A stretch of DNA of 64,000 bases from Flabesymbios commensalis. Its lineage: Eukaryota; Annelida; Polychaeta; Terebellida; Flabelligeridae. Under the pieces are notes generated by a model. The model saw only the letters and a list, made by a program, of their open reading frames with translations, made no database searches and was not told where the DNA came from. Positions 44,745 through 57,700 of the stretch are shown here, in pieces (positions within the stretch are counted from its first letter, which is position 1; each line of letters starts with the position of its first letter). The stretch lies in NCBI GenBank assembly GCA_964017125.1, contig OZ024908.1, forward strand, positions 80,475,499-80,539,498, in the 5' to 3' direction. Position numbers and translations under genes: made by a program.

Positions 44745-44970
44745 CCCCCTCAATTTGGTAAGCCACACCCCTCTAAGCATGGTTTACTAAAGTTTAAGTA
44801 CACCTAATTTGGATGGCCCTAGGCCACACACTTTGGAATTGATGGCGTAGTAAAATATCGATTCGAAAATAGTTCTCAGGTTATAAGATGGCCCTGGGCC
44901 CTAGTTGAGAGTAGAAAAACAACGACTGCCATCGGCCCGGTCGCAGTCACGTGGCTAAGTCCACTTCAAA
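44745..44970 (-). repeat. Inverted copy of the repeat at 24755, with one minisatellite unit
   Basis: Reverse-complemented, it reads 'gtcgttgtttttctactctc', 'aactagggcccagggccatc', 'ttttcgaatcgatattttac' and 'tactacgccatcaattccaa', then 'gtgtgtggcctagggccatc'. It matches 24755-25150 without the MITE and partly mirrors 35985-36020, so parts of this repeat flank both satellite arrays in opposite orientation. Confidence 0.75.
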
Positions 44971-46229
44971 TTCTTATATTATCGCTCACGCTGAATTCGT
45001 GTTTTTATTAACTATTATTAATAGTATTATCCGTACGCGCTGTTAATCAAATGTCAAAGTTACTTGAGTCTAGATTGTGTCTAGACTCGGCTCTAATTGT
45101 TACTCTAACTGTTAGTAGACTCAGACTATACTATAGACTAGTATAGACTATGGCCATAGGCTCCTGGCCTAGCCGCCCTAGGCCAGGGCTAGGACTAGAC
45201 TTTGGTCTAATTCATTTTAAATCTAATAGTCTAATTCTAGACATTGCACATTACAAAATTGTGGCTGTCTACAAAAACGTATATAGGCCTAGTCTAATCG
45301 CTTTTCATTTCATGAAATCAAAAAATTTGCGCTGCTTAACCTCATTTTCATGGAATTAAAATTAAAATATATGATGTAGACTAGTCTACCATAAGACTGG
45401 TTGAATCGTCATTATTAGTGTAATAGTCGGCAGCACTTCCAGTCACTAGTGACATATTTTTGGAGTGACAAATTCATAATACAAAATTCATCTGGATTAA
45501 ATTTGGTTTGGACTGTTCTTTCATGATTTTAATAAAATGTAGTCTAAAAAATATACAATCTTAGAAATTTAAGCGCTAGTGTTAACTTTAAATTAAGTTA
45601 AAAGCACAATGACCATATAATTTTGATTTAATTTAAATCAATGAGAGTGGTGATAGTTCACCAGTTTTAAATTTGATTTAAAATAGCAAGATTTGATGAA
45701 CTTTTTGAGGAGATAACCAATTGCACATAAAAAATTTGTAGCTGTCTATACTTTATTTTTATATGACTATAAAGATCTAAAAATAAAATTTATGTTACAA
45801 ATATTTTTAATAGTTTGTGTATATATTTGATAACAGCTTTGCGTGGTTGTTATTGAATCTGTCTGACCAATTATTTGGATTATGACCCTTATCTTTGTCT
45901 CATTGACATTGTTGGCTTTCCATGTGGTCTAGTCAGTCTCTAAACCTTACATTATCGTTCACTCATTCTTTGTTTCAATCGTGAATTTCCGTTGGTATTA
46001 AATTATCAAATTTAACAAATTGAGCATAAAACAAGAATTCTCATAATGCAGAGTAACACTGATCTGTTTCTCATTTATTAAACATTTGCGGAATAACAAT
46101 GAACATAATGGAAAAATCATTTGCATTTTTGCATCCAAATTTGGGTTTGGATGATGCTTCCATAACTTTTAATATGTCAAGGGGGATGGAAAATAGTTTC
46201 ATCTTTGTTATATAAAAATTTTGGTTTCA
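44971..46229. other. AT-rich DNA, no gene
   Basis: 45064-45150 is dense in TAGACT/AGTCTA motifs. The remainder shows nothing assignable. Confidence 0.5.
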
Positions 46230-47510
46230 TTCAGGTGAAAAAGTACTATGTTAACTTGTTGTGATTCGCTGAGTAAAAATTTGAGATGGCGTTCACTTTA
46301 GACAATATTAATTTTATAAATCGACGATAATTGTGTCAGAGAATTTGTTTAACAAGGATTGATTAACTCTTGAGGCGATAACCACTTCAGCTGCTTTTAT
46401 GCTAGTTTGTGGTTGACTCACTGATTCCTTTCAGGAACTGTTTTTCCTGTGGGCCATTCTTTGGCATTGCCACTGCGGCCTTATGGGGTTTCAGATAGGT
46501 CTTGTTGTCAGGAACATATGTTTTTGGCCTTTTTCCTCGTTGGGAGTTTCATCTTTGTTACTTAAATTTTTTGGGTACATTTTATTGTGTGATTTGCAGG
46601 GTCAACTTTTTATATTATCTTGATAAGAAGATTGATTCTTGTTGTGATTCGCTGAGTAAACATTTGAGATGGTGCTCACTTTAATGCAATAGACAATATT
46701 AATTTTATAAATCAATGATAATTGTCTCAGAGAATTTGTTTAACAAAGATTGATTAACTCTGGAGGCGATAACCACTTTGGCTGCTTTTATGCATTTATG
46801 CCAATTTGTGGTTGACTCACTGATTCCTTTCAGGAACTGTTTTTCCTGTGGGCCATTCTTTGGCATTGCCACTGCGGCCTTATGGGGTTTCAGATAGGTC
46901 TTGTTGTCAGGAACATATGTTTTTGGCCTTTTTCCTCATTTTTTGGAGTTTCATCTTTGTTACTTAAATTTTTTGGGTACATTTTATCGTGTGATTTGTA
47001 GGGCAAAAATTTCCAATTAATATAAATAAATAAGAGGAGCAATTGTTGTTTCTAGGATTTGATTTAGCAAGAATTGATAAACTCTGGAGGCGATAATCAC
47101 ATTGGCTGATGCCAATTTGTGGTGGACCCACTGATTCCTCTTTGATTGGAGTTTTCTTTTTTTTGTTACTTTTGGTCAATGAAGCATACATACCAGCCAC
47201 TCTTAATCTCAAATTAAAATATACAATATTAGTGCTTATAAGGATATTTAAAAATAATTCATGTTAGGAAGTTAAGATTTAACGTTCTCATTAGTAATAA
47301 TTTAAATTAATGAGAAGAGATATAGTTGATAATTTCTTGATTTCATTTTATATAATTAATGCAATTATGCCAATTTGTGATGACTCTGGAATAATCCCAG
47401 GGGCTGGTTTTCCTGTAGGCCATTCTCTGGCTTTGCCAAAGTGACCTTAGGTTTCAAGTGGATCCTACGAAATTATGTTTTGGGTCACCTTTTTCTTTCT
47501 AAGTTTTCTT
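46230..47510. repeat. ~385-bp tandem repeat, two good and two worn copies
   Basis: Copies start near 46254 and 46638 and share 'ttgttgtgattcgctgagta', 'gattgattaactc', 'ggttgactcactgattcctt' and 'ggaactgtttttcctgtggg'. Shortened, diverged copies lie near 47055-47155 and 47365-47510. Non-coding. Confidence 0.8.
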
Positions 47511-47866
47511 CTTTGTTGTTTGTTTTGTAAAGCTTAGTGATCCAGCTGCTTTGAAATTAAATAATAATAAAAAAAAATAAAAAAAAAATATAAAAAAAAA
47601 ATGGCCACAAGAATTAAATCTTTCATCATTCTTACTTAGATATATATATATATAATAAATAATTTGTAAATTAAAATAATTCGGAAGAGTATCCAAGTGT
47701 AGGAGTGTAAGGTAAAAGCAATATAATTATTCAATTAAACTACTGCAAGAACATATTATTAGTCAATAAATACAAGGTCAGTTACAACAAGACTTGGCCA
47801 GTTGTTACAGGCCGCATTAATTATTGCATGCCTTATACGCCAACTACATGATGCTCTCTGTCTAGC
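47511..47866. other. Low-complexity A/T DNA
   Basis: A-rich run at about 47560-47600 and a short (TA)n at 47641-47655; the rest is single-copy AT-rich. Confidence 0.7.
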
Positions 47867-48540
47867 TTGATTAATCTAGCATCAGGACTTGCGCCAGCTG
47901 CTGAAATCAGTGCTAGTAATGATAGACAGGATGCATCCGGACTTGCGCCAGATGCAATGAACTTCATGAAGAACCAAACATATGATTATTCATTTGTTAG
48001 TTCGGCAGGACTTGCGCCAGCTGTTCTAACTATAGCAAACATGATGGGGAGTGATTTGCCAACTGGATTTGCGCCAGCTGCTGAAATCAGTGCTAGCAAG
48101 GATGGGCAGGATGCAATAAACTTTGTGAAGAACCAAACATATGATTTTTCATTTGTTAGTTCGGCAGGACTTGCGCCAGCTGTTCTAACAATGGAAAACA
48201 GGATGGGGAGTGATTTGCCAACCCGATTTCGGCCAGCCGGTTTTTTGATACAATATCCACAAGCTCATTCTTACAGGTGGAATTAGTTTATTCTAGCATC
48301 AGGATTTGCACCAGCTGCTGAAATCAGTGTTAGCAAGTATGGGCAGGATGCATCCGGACCTGCGCCAGATGCAATAAACTTTGTGAAGAACCAAACATAT
48401 GATTTTCCATTTGTTAGTTCGGCAGGACTTGCGCCAGCTGTTCTAACAATGGAAAACATGATGGGGAGTGATTTGCCAACCCGATTTCGGCCAGTCGGTT
48501 TTTGATACAATATCCACAAGCTCATTCTTACAGGTGGAAT
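47867..48540. repeat. Irregular ~190-235-bp tandem repeat with an in-frame stretch
   Basis: Units begin near 47876, 48063 and 48297 with 'gga(c/t)ttgcgccagctgctgaa' and contain 'aagaaccaaacatatgattt' and 'catttgttagttcggcagga'. The 139-codon frame 47867-48286 stays open because unit lengths keep frame, but composition and lack of start or splice context argue against a protein. Confidence 0.75.
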
Positions 48541-49261
48541 TACTTTAAATGTGAATGATTTATGTCCTTTTTCTTCTCCCGTAGAAGAGAAGAAAAAGCT
48601 AAAATTTTACTTTTTCGTCAATAACTGCGTGAGTAAGAAATTATAATTATTATTATTATTATTTTTTTTTAGAATTCTTTAGATCTTGCTTTTGAATGTA
48701 TATACATAAACACCATTTTTAGTGAATACAGCAATACTCAAGATGTGGACCATTTCCTCATGTTCCTAATTTGCTTCAAATCCTTCTAAATCTATGTTTT
48801 GTGGTCTTCTTATGTTTTCAAAGTGTGTCTGCAATACCTAGGTCAGCTCAAAATGAGGTCTGTATACTTCTGTTGTCAGATTTTACACTTACAGAAAATA
48901 AAATTCCACTGACATATAAATCCAGCCAGTCAAAACACTACTCAGACTTGCTTCAGGAATTATAAATACAATAGATGTTATGATAATGTGTCCCTTATTA
49001 TCTACATTTGGAAATTTTAATTATTCGGTTATCTATTCATTACATGTAAATTTCAAGTTTCACTTCTGTAGACATCCTAATTTCAATTTAAAAACTAAAT
49101 TTCAGACTATATAGCACTTCACTATTTAGAATTAGTGTTGTTTCTGATGCCGCAAGTAATGGTGGATTAGACAGATGAGAGGTTGGAATTCATATGTGCT
49201 CTTACGATGCATTCGTAAGTTTGTGTTGTGGGGGTCAGACACTTTGTGTCTGTGTGCCGTT
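48541..49261. other. Single-copy AT-rich DNA
   Basis: No gene or repeat recognised. Confidence 0.5.
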
Positions 49262-49855
49262 TTCATACCCTCCTCAACAACAGATAATCTTGTTTAATAA
49301 TGTTATTGATAGATTTTGTCAATATTATGTAATTTGTATGTAATGATACAAGAGTCAATGTTCATTAATATATTAATGTGAACAATTAGTAGATTGTTAT
49401 TGATAGGTTTGGTTTTGTGTGAACAATTACTAGATTGTTATTGATAGTTTGGTTGATATTATCTAATTTGTTTGTAATGATACAAGAGTCAAAGTTCACA
49501 TTTAAATAGTAGATTAGATCAATCAGAGACATGTATAAATATTCATAGTAGATTAGATCAATCAGAGACATGTATAAATAGTCCTAGTAGATTTGATCAA
49601 TTTGAGACATGTATAAATATTCATAGTAGATTAGATCAATTAGAGACATGTATAAATATTCACTGGTTAATCCTGTTAACTGACTGTCAAGTAAATTTAT
49701 ACCTATTTTGGTCTTAGGGCTTCACTCTGTTACAACCACGTTTACATTAACAACATTTGAAGTGAAGCCCTTTTTATTTGTAGTCGTTTAATTTGATGTT
49801 TATTTTTAATAAACAAATTTTCCCCATTTTATGTGTCTGTTTTTTGTACGATAAA
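49262..49855 (+). repeat. 594-bp end segment of the composite insertion, copy 1
   Basis: It matches 50132-50725 at an offset of 870 bp. It includes four copies of a ~37-bp repeat, 'agtagattagatcaatcaga' plus 'gacatgtataaatattcat', and the 11-bp stem AGGGCTTCACT/AGTGAAGCCCT. Confidence 0.9.
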
Positions 49856-50725
49856 TACAGAGTTTTCGTAAAATGAAAGCTCTTTTTATCGGACACAAAA
49901 TAGATTATTAATCTTAGGCGAATCCCAAGCTATGTAATTCGTGGTTTGTTCGGATCTCGATTTGTTTGTAACAGTCTCTTTTAGCAATGAAATCTTGAGG
50001 GTAGTTCAAACCACAAATTAATCCGAAAGAAATATAAATTTATATAGCAGATTCTATGTCTATCAAGAAAATCCCACCTCCTCCCTCTTCCATCCGCTGC
50101 AAGTTTTTTGTTCATTTTTCTTCTGACCGTTCTCATACCCTCCTCAACAACAGATAATCTTGTTTAATAATGTTATTGATAGATTTTGTCAATATTATGT
50201 AATTTGTATGTAATGATACAAGAGTCAATGTTCATTAATATATTAATGTGAACAATTAGTAGATTGTTATTGATAGGTTTGGTTTTGTGTGAACAATTAC
50301 TAGATTGTTATTGATAGTTTGGTTGATATTATCTAATTTGTTTGTAATGATACAAGAGTCAAAGTTCACATTTAAATAGTAGATTAGATCAATCAGAGAC
50401 ATGTATAAATATTCATAGTAGATTAGATCAATCAGAGACATGTATAAATAGTCCTAGTAGATTTGATCAATTTGAGACATGTATAAATATTCATAGTAGA
50501 TTAGATCAATTAGAGACATGTATAAATATTCACTGGTTAATCCTGTTAACTGACTGTCAAGTAAATTTATACCTATTTTGGTCTTAGGGCTTCACTCTGT
50601 TACAACCACGTTTACATTAACAACATTTGAAGTGAAGCCCTTTTTATTTGTAGTCGTTTAATTTGATGTTTATTTTTAATAAACAAATTTTCCCCATTTT
50701 ATGTGTCTGTTTTTTGTACGATAAA
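49856..50725 (+). repeat. Second, shortened tandem copy of the composite insertion
   Basis: It consists of the 218-bp start segment (49856-50073), 58 bp found nowhere else in the window (50074-50131, pyrimidine-rich), and the 594-bp end segment (50132-50725). It lacks everything between 35843 and 49261 of the long copy. Confidence 0.8.
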
Positions 50726-52966
50726 AACTATGGTGGGTCTATGTCGCTGTAGTGTTGGTAATTACTCTCTCACTCTTGGCGACCTGCCCTGTCAGTTCGA
50801 GCTGCTCAGGCACACAAGTACGATGGGGGGCACTTACTTAGTGCTGTTTCAATGGCGGCCCGCATTTTCAGCGCTCTGGCGACGTGGAAACAGTGTTGTT
50901 TCAGTGCATCACAATAATAACTTTTGGAATACTTGACCAAACTTCACCAAATTTACAGGGCAGTCGCCGTAATGGCTGCGAATGGTGTGTCCAAAATTAC
51001 ATGTAAAACGGTTGAGAATTGACTGAGATATTAACGAAAAACGCATCGCCGAGGTTGCAACAATGTTGGCTCAGTGTTTGCATTAATAACTTTTGAAGTA
51101 CTCAATCAAATTTCACACTAATCTCAATAATAACTTTTGCAGAATTCGCTCAAACTTCACTAAATTTTCAGAGCAGTCGCCATAACAGTTGCAGATGGTG
51201 TCTGCAAAATTACAGGACAATCGGTTAAGAATGGACGTCTGAATTGACGTCTAAATGAATAACTTTTGAAATACTCAATCAATTTCCACACTAATCTCAA
51301 AAATAATTTTTGAAGTAGTCGATAACATTTTACTGAATTTTCAGAGCTGTTGCCGTAGTAGCAGCAGATGATGCCTGCAAAATTACAGGAAAATCGGTTG
51401 AGAATTGACGTCTGAATTGATGTCTAAATGAATAACTTTTGAAATACTCAATTAAATTTCACACTAATCTCATTAATAACTTTTGAAGTAGTCGATCAAA
51501 CTTCACTGAATTTTCAGGGCTGTCACCGTAGTATTAGAAGATGATGCCTTCAAAATAACAGAAAAATCGGTTAAGAATGGACGTCTGAATTGACGTCTAA
51601 ATGAATAACTTTTGAAATACTCAGTCAAATTTCACACTAATCTCATTAATAATTTTTGAAGTAGTCTATCACACTTTACTGAATTTTCAGAGCTGTTGCC
51701 GTAGTAGCAGCAGATGATGCCTGCAAAATTACAGGAAAATCGGTTGAGAATTGACGTCTGAATTGATGTCTAAATGAATAACTTTTGAAATACTCAATCA
51801 AATTTCACACTAATCTCATTAATAACTTTTGCAGAAGTCACTCAAACTTTACTAAATTTTCAGGGCAGTCGCCATAACAGTTGCAGATGGTGTCTGCAAA
51901 ATTACAGGGCAATCAGTTGAGAATTGACGTCTGAATTGACGTCTAAATTAATAAATTTTGACATACCCAATCAAATTTCACAATAATCTCATTAATAATT
52001 TTTGAAGTACTCTCTCAAATTTTACCAACTTTTCAGGGCAGTCGCCATAACAGTTGCAGATGATGTCGGCAATATTACGTTAAAATTGGTTAAGAATTGT
52101 TTGAGATATCAGCGAAAAACGGGTAAAAATTATAACAAAAATGCCCGGAGATATGTGAAAACGCATTGTAGACAGTCGGTTTGTGGCCATTGCGACTGTC
52201 TTGGCATTTCGTTCTTTTTTCGTTTGACGACTTTTGACGTCAGAATGAGACGTCAAAAGTCGTCAAACAGTGAAAAAGGGTGTTTAACATCTCCCTCAAA
52301 AAGGGGTATATCGGAAAAGCAATCTTTTTTCGTTCATTTTCAGCTAGGTGTCATATCTTAAAAAAAAGAAGCTATATTGGGTCTGTGTCGCTGTAGAGTT
52401 GGTAATTACTCTCTCAGTCCTGGCGACCTTCCCTGTCAGCTCGAACTGCTCAGTCACACATGTACGATTGGGGGCACTCACTCAGTGCTTTTTAAATGAC
52501 GGCCCGCATTTTCAGCGCTCTGGCGAATTGGAAACAGTGTTGTTTCAGTGCATCACATTAATAACTTTTGGAATACTTGATCAACCTTCACCAAATTTAC
52601 AGGGCATTCGCCGTAATGGCTGCGAATGGTGTGTGCAAAATTGCATGTAAAACGGTTGAGAATTGACGTCTGAATTGACGTCTAAATAAATAACTTTTGA
52701 AATACTCAATCAAATTTCACACTAATCTCATTAATAACTTTTGAAGTAGTCTCTCAAACTTTACTAAATTTTCAGGGCTGTCGCTGTAATAGCTGCAGAT
52801 GACGCCTGCAAAATGACAGGAAAATCGTTTAAGAATTGACGTCTGAATTGTCGTCTAAATGAATAACTTTTGAAATACTCAATCAAATCTCACACTACTC
52901 TCATTAATAACTTTTGAAGTAGCTGCTCAAATTCTACTAAATTTTCAGGGCTGTCGCCGTAGTAGC
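50726..52966 (+). repeat. ~173-bp satellite, block 2
   Basis: It continues the long unit cut at 35624, then 173-bp monomers, then another long unit with its perfect hairpin near 52223. It is cut at 52966 by the hAT-like element within 'gccgtagtagc'. Confidence 0.95.
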
Positions 52967-54702
52967 AAAGACCCTGTACAATAAGACAGTCAACTCTCCC
53001 CAAAACGTGAAATCGCTCTTAGTGCTGTCCCCCGGTATTGGGGGTTGGAACTAATGCTTTTACCTTCTATCAAATATGATTTCACCATATTTCGACGGGT
53101 AATAATGACATCATAAAAATCAGAAAAATAGGTTTTGACGGAGGTTTACTTCAATTTTTTATCCTATAATGTGTTGATTAGTTATCAATACTTTTTAATT
53201 GTCTTCTTCCCTTCGGTACCTCAGGGGTTGATGCGCCCGTATTAACAAGTATGCATATTCATTGTTAACAAACAACAGGTGACGCCCAGCTAACACAAGA
53301 CGTCGTCTCAATTATAGTGTAATGCTGGTCCAAGGTTTATATTGCTGGTCCAGCATTACCCCATCATTGGTTCATCTTCTCGTATCTGCTGGCAGGTGGC
53401 ATGGGTGCAAGGGTAGATACGGACAAAGAAAACCAAGATAAGGGCGATGAAAATAATATATATAATATTAATATATATTATAGTCTAATGACATGGATCA
53501 TTTGTCATGTTTACCATTCGGAATATACCTGAACAGAAATATTTTGTTGGTATAAAGCGAATTATGGTTACTGCTGATTTTGTCACAGAATTAGCTCATT
53601 CAATGCTGAAATCATTCACGCCACAAACGGGTATGACCATTGAAGAAGAGAATATTTTTGTATAATATTATATATCATTGGATAGCTTTGTCGCAAAGTG
53701 TCGCGATCTGCATGTCATCAATGTAAAGTAATTTTGATGCGACTAATAAATTGCATACATTTCTGTTTAAGAAGCAATATTTGAATATTCAAGGTCTGGG
53801 GCTTTTGTTTGACGTCAAAACTTAATACAAATAATTAGTTCAAATGAATGAATTTTCAGAAATATACCTGAACACATTCTACATAGGAGTCACAACAGAG
53901 ATCAAATAATTACCATCATCAAATACACCAAATCACGTGCAAGTTGTGAATGTTTCACGTTAATTTTACATTTTTATGTCCCCATTCGGCTACACCATGT
54001 ACTGTGGGAAAACAATGAGCACCTTCTTACCAGTAACGGCAGGAGAAATAGAAAATTATTAAAATTCAACTATAAATAAATTGTGTCATGAAAATGAACG
54101 TGTCTTGTTTTCAAGATATCAGTATATGGTACTGCTAACGCTCCAGTCCTCAGTGACATTGATGGCAGTGGTCCGAGAGAGAATGCTCACATGTTATAAT
54201 CTTATAATATTGCTTTTTTGTTATAAATGAATTTTTTTAAATAATAAAAGTTTGAATCAAAATACACGTCTGCCAAGTTATGGTTGTTACCAATGTTTTG
54301 TCCCGATCTCCTTTGTGGTCGATATGCTTGACGACATATCGTCACTCCCCTCCCGTTCTGTGCCCACATATTTGTGTACTTTCTGTACACAGCTCTTCTG
54401 TTATTTAAATGTAGACATTTTAATTTCTAAAATTGTGTGATAATATGACTTTTCTGCTATATTGGCAGTTATTTTTGTTTCAAAAATAAATATTGCAGAG
54501 ATAATGTCATAACTGTCAAATCTAGAAAAACATTTTTTTTTTTGAGGCTAAAGTGGTGAAATTATCAGTTGTTTTATATGATGATACACTTGCTAAAGCG
54601 TAGTTCCAACTCCCGTTAAAAGGGGACAGCACTGCACAATGTATTACACGCATTTGTATGGTGAAATCCGTCAGTTGATCATCTTATTGTACAGGGTCTT
54701 TG
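52967..54702. mobile_element. Non-autonomous hAT-like transposon, 1736 bp, in the satellite
   Basis: The left end AAAGACCCTGTACAATAAGA is the inverse of the right end; similarity continues in patches for about 120 bp ('gtgctgtccc', 'ggttggaacta'). GTAGTAGC occurs directly outside both ends (52959-52966 and 54703-54710), an 8-bp target duplication as in hAT elements; one base at the right end (G) is ambiguous. Restoring the target gives an uninterrupted satellite monomer. No transposase frame. Confidence 0.85.
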
Positions 54703-57700
54703 GTAGTAGCAGCAAATAACGCCTGGAAAATTACAGGAAAATTGGTTAAGAATTGACGTCTGAATTAACGTCTAAATGAATAACTTTTGAAATATTCAAT
54801 CAAATTTCACACTAATCCTATTAATAACTTTCGAAATAGTTGCTCAACGTTTAGTAAATTTTCAGGGCTGTCGCCGTAAAATCGGTTAAGAATTGACGTC
54901 TGAATTGACGTCTAAATGAATAACTTTTGAAATACTCAATCGAATTTCACACTAATCTCATTAATAACTTTCGAAATAGTTGCTCAAAGTTTAGTAACTT
55001 TTCAGGGCTGTAGCCGTAGTAGCAGCAAAAGAAGCCTATAAAATTACAGGAAATCGGTTAAGAATTGACGTCTTAATCGCCGTCTAAATGAATAACTTTT
55101 AAAAATACTCAATCAAATTTTACACTAATCTCATTAATAACTTTTGACGTACTCAATCAAACTTTACTAAATTTTCAGGGCTGCCGCCGTAATACCAGCC
55201 GATGGTGCATGCGAAATTACATAAACTCGCTTGGGAATTGACGTCTGAATTGACGTCTGAATAAATAACTTTTGAAATACTCAATTAAATTTCACACTAA
55301 TCCCATAAATAACTTCGCTCAAACTTTACTAAATTTTCAGGGCTGTCGCCGTCATAGCAGCAGATGATGCTTGCAAAATTAGAGGTAATTCAATTAAGAA
55401 TTGACGTCTGAATTGACGTCTAAATAAATAACGCCCGAAATACTCAATCAAATTTCACACTAATCTCATTAATAACTCTTGAAGTAGTTATTCAAACTTT
55501 ATTATTTTTTCAGGGCTGTCGCCGTCATAGCAGCAGATATTGCCTGCAAAATTACAGGAACATCGGTGAAGAATTGATGTCTAAATGAATAACTTTTGAA
55601 ATACTCAATCAAATTTCACACTAATCTCATTAATGACTTTTGAAGTAGTTGTTCAAACTTTAGTAAATTTCCAGGGCTGTCGCCGTAATACCAGCCGATG
55701 GTGCCTGCGAAACGACATAAAAAACGGTTGGGAATTGACGTCTGAATTGACGTCTGAATAAATAACTTTTGAAATACTCAATTAAATTTCACACTAATCC
55801 CATAAATAACTTCGTTCAAACTTTACTAAATTTTCAGGGCTGTCGCCGTCATAGCAGCAGATGATGCTTGCAAAATTAGAGGAAAATCAATTAAGAATTG
55901 ACGTCTGAATTGACGTCTAAATAAATAACGTCCGAAATACTCAATCAAATTTCACACTAATCTCATTAATAACTCTTGAAGTAGTTACTCAAACTTTATT
56001 ATTTTTTCAGGGCTGTCGCCGTCATAGCAGCAGATATTGCCTGCAAAATTACAGGAACATCGGTGAAGAATTGATGTCTAAATGAATAACTTTTGAAATA
56101 CTCAATCAAATTTCACACTAATCTCATTATTGACTTTTGAAGTAGTTGTTCAAACTTTAGTAAATTTCCAGGGCTGTCGCCGTAATACCAGCCGATGGTG
56201 CCTGCGAAACGACATAAAAAACGGTTGGGAGTTGACGTCTGCATTGACGTCTAAATTAATAATCTGTGACATACCCAATAAAATTTCACAATAATCTCAT
56301 TATTAACTTTTGAAGTACTCGCTCAAACTTTAAAAATTCTTAGGGCAGTCGCCATAATAGTTGCAGATGGTGTCTGCAAAATTACGTGACAATCGGTTGA
56401 GAATTGACTTAGATATCATCGAAAACGGGTAAAAATGATAACTAAAATGCCCAGAGATCTGTTTAATCACATTGTAGACAGTGGCTTTGTATCCATTGCG
56501 GCTGTCTTGGCATTTCTTTCTTTTTTCGTTGGACGAATTTTGACGTCCGAATCAGACGTCAAAAGTCGTCAAACAGTGAAAATGGGTGTTTCACATCTCC
56601 CTCAAAAAGGGGTATATCGGAAAAGCAATCTTTTTTCGTTCATACTCAGCTAGGTATCATATCTTAAAAAAGTAGCTATATTGGGTCTATGTCGCTGTAG
56701 AGTTGGTAATTACTCTCTTACTCCTGGCGACCTGCCCTGTCAGTTCGAACTGCTCAGTAACACATGTACGATGGGGGGCACTTACTCAGTGCTGTTTCAA
56801 TGACGGCCCGCATTTTCAGCGCTCTGGCGACGTGGAAACACTGTTGTTTCAACGCATCACATTAATAAATTTTGGAATACTTCATCAAACTTCACCAAAT
56901 TTACAGGGCTGTCGTCGTAATGGCTGCGAATGGTGTGCGCAAAATTGCATATAAAACGGTTGAGAATTGACGTCTGAATTGACGTTTAAATGAATAACTT
57001 TCGAAATACTCAATCAAATTTAACACTAATCTCATTAATAAGTTTTGAAGTAGTCGCACAAACTTTACTAAATTTTCAGGCCTGTCGCCGTAATAGCTGC
57101 AAATAATGCCTGCAAAATTACAGGAAAATCAGTTAAGAATTGTCGTCTGAATTGATGTCTAAATGAATAAATTTTGAAATACTCAATCAAATTTCACACT
57201 ATTCTCATTAATACCTTTTGCAATAGTCGCTCAAACTTTACTAAATTTTCAGGGCTGTCGTCGTAATAGCTGCAAATGACGCCTGAAAAATTACAGGAAA
57301 ATCGGTCAAGAATTGATGTCTGAATTGACGTCTAAATGAATAACTTTTGAAATACTCAATCAAATTTCACACTAATCTCATTAATAACTTTTGAAGTAGT
57401 AGCTCACACACTACTTAATTTTCACGGCTGTCACCGTAGTAGTAGCAGATGATGCCTGTAAAATTATTGGAAAATCGGTTAAGAATTGATTTCTGAATTG
57501 ACGTCTAAATGAATAACTTTTGAAATACTCAATCAAATTCCACACTAATCTCAGTAATACCTTTTAAAGTAGTCGTTCAAACATTACTAAATTGCCAAAG
57601 CTATCGCCGTAGTAGCAACAGATGATGCCTGTAAAATAACAGGACAATCGGTTGAGAATTGACGTCTGAATTGAAGTCTGAATGAATAACTTTTGAAATA

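Larger units (their letters stand above)
35625..50725. mobile_element. 15.1-kb non-coding composite insertion in the satellite
   Basis: Satellite sequence stops in an A-run at 35616-35624 and resumes at about 50721-50725 with the next bases of the same long unit ('aactatgg(t)gggtctatgtcgctgtag', as at 34201). The block starts TACAGAGTTTTCGTAAAATG and ends TTTTTTGTACGATAAA. At 49855/49856 the end sequence is joined directly to the start sequence, followed by a second, much shorter copy (49856-50725), so two copies lie head to tail. An 11-bp perfect stem, AGGGCTTCACT/AGTGAAGCCCT (49716-49771), lies near the 3' end. No transposase or other long frame is present. Class unknown; a rolling-circle or circle-derived origin is an inference. 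Confidence 0.7.

Noticed and set aside
47867-48286. 139-codon frame as a repeat protein
   Set aside because: Unit lengths are irregular, the neighbouring unit is out of frame, and no splice or start context supports it.
35625-50073. LTR retrotransposon suggested by the 218-bp direct repeats at both ends
   Set aside because: The repeats do not begin TG or end CA, no gag/pol frame lies between them, and the second repeat is followed by a copy of the block's end segment, so a tandem duplication explains them better.
35625-50725. Polinton/Maverick because of the ~15-kb size
   Set aside because: No polymerase, integrase, capsid or other long frame, and no clear long terminal inverted repeats.
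54202-54440. Overlapping opposite-strand frames inside the hAT-like element as a transposase remnant
   Set aside because: No hAT dimerisation or catalytic motif is visible and both frames are short.
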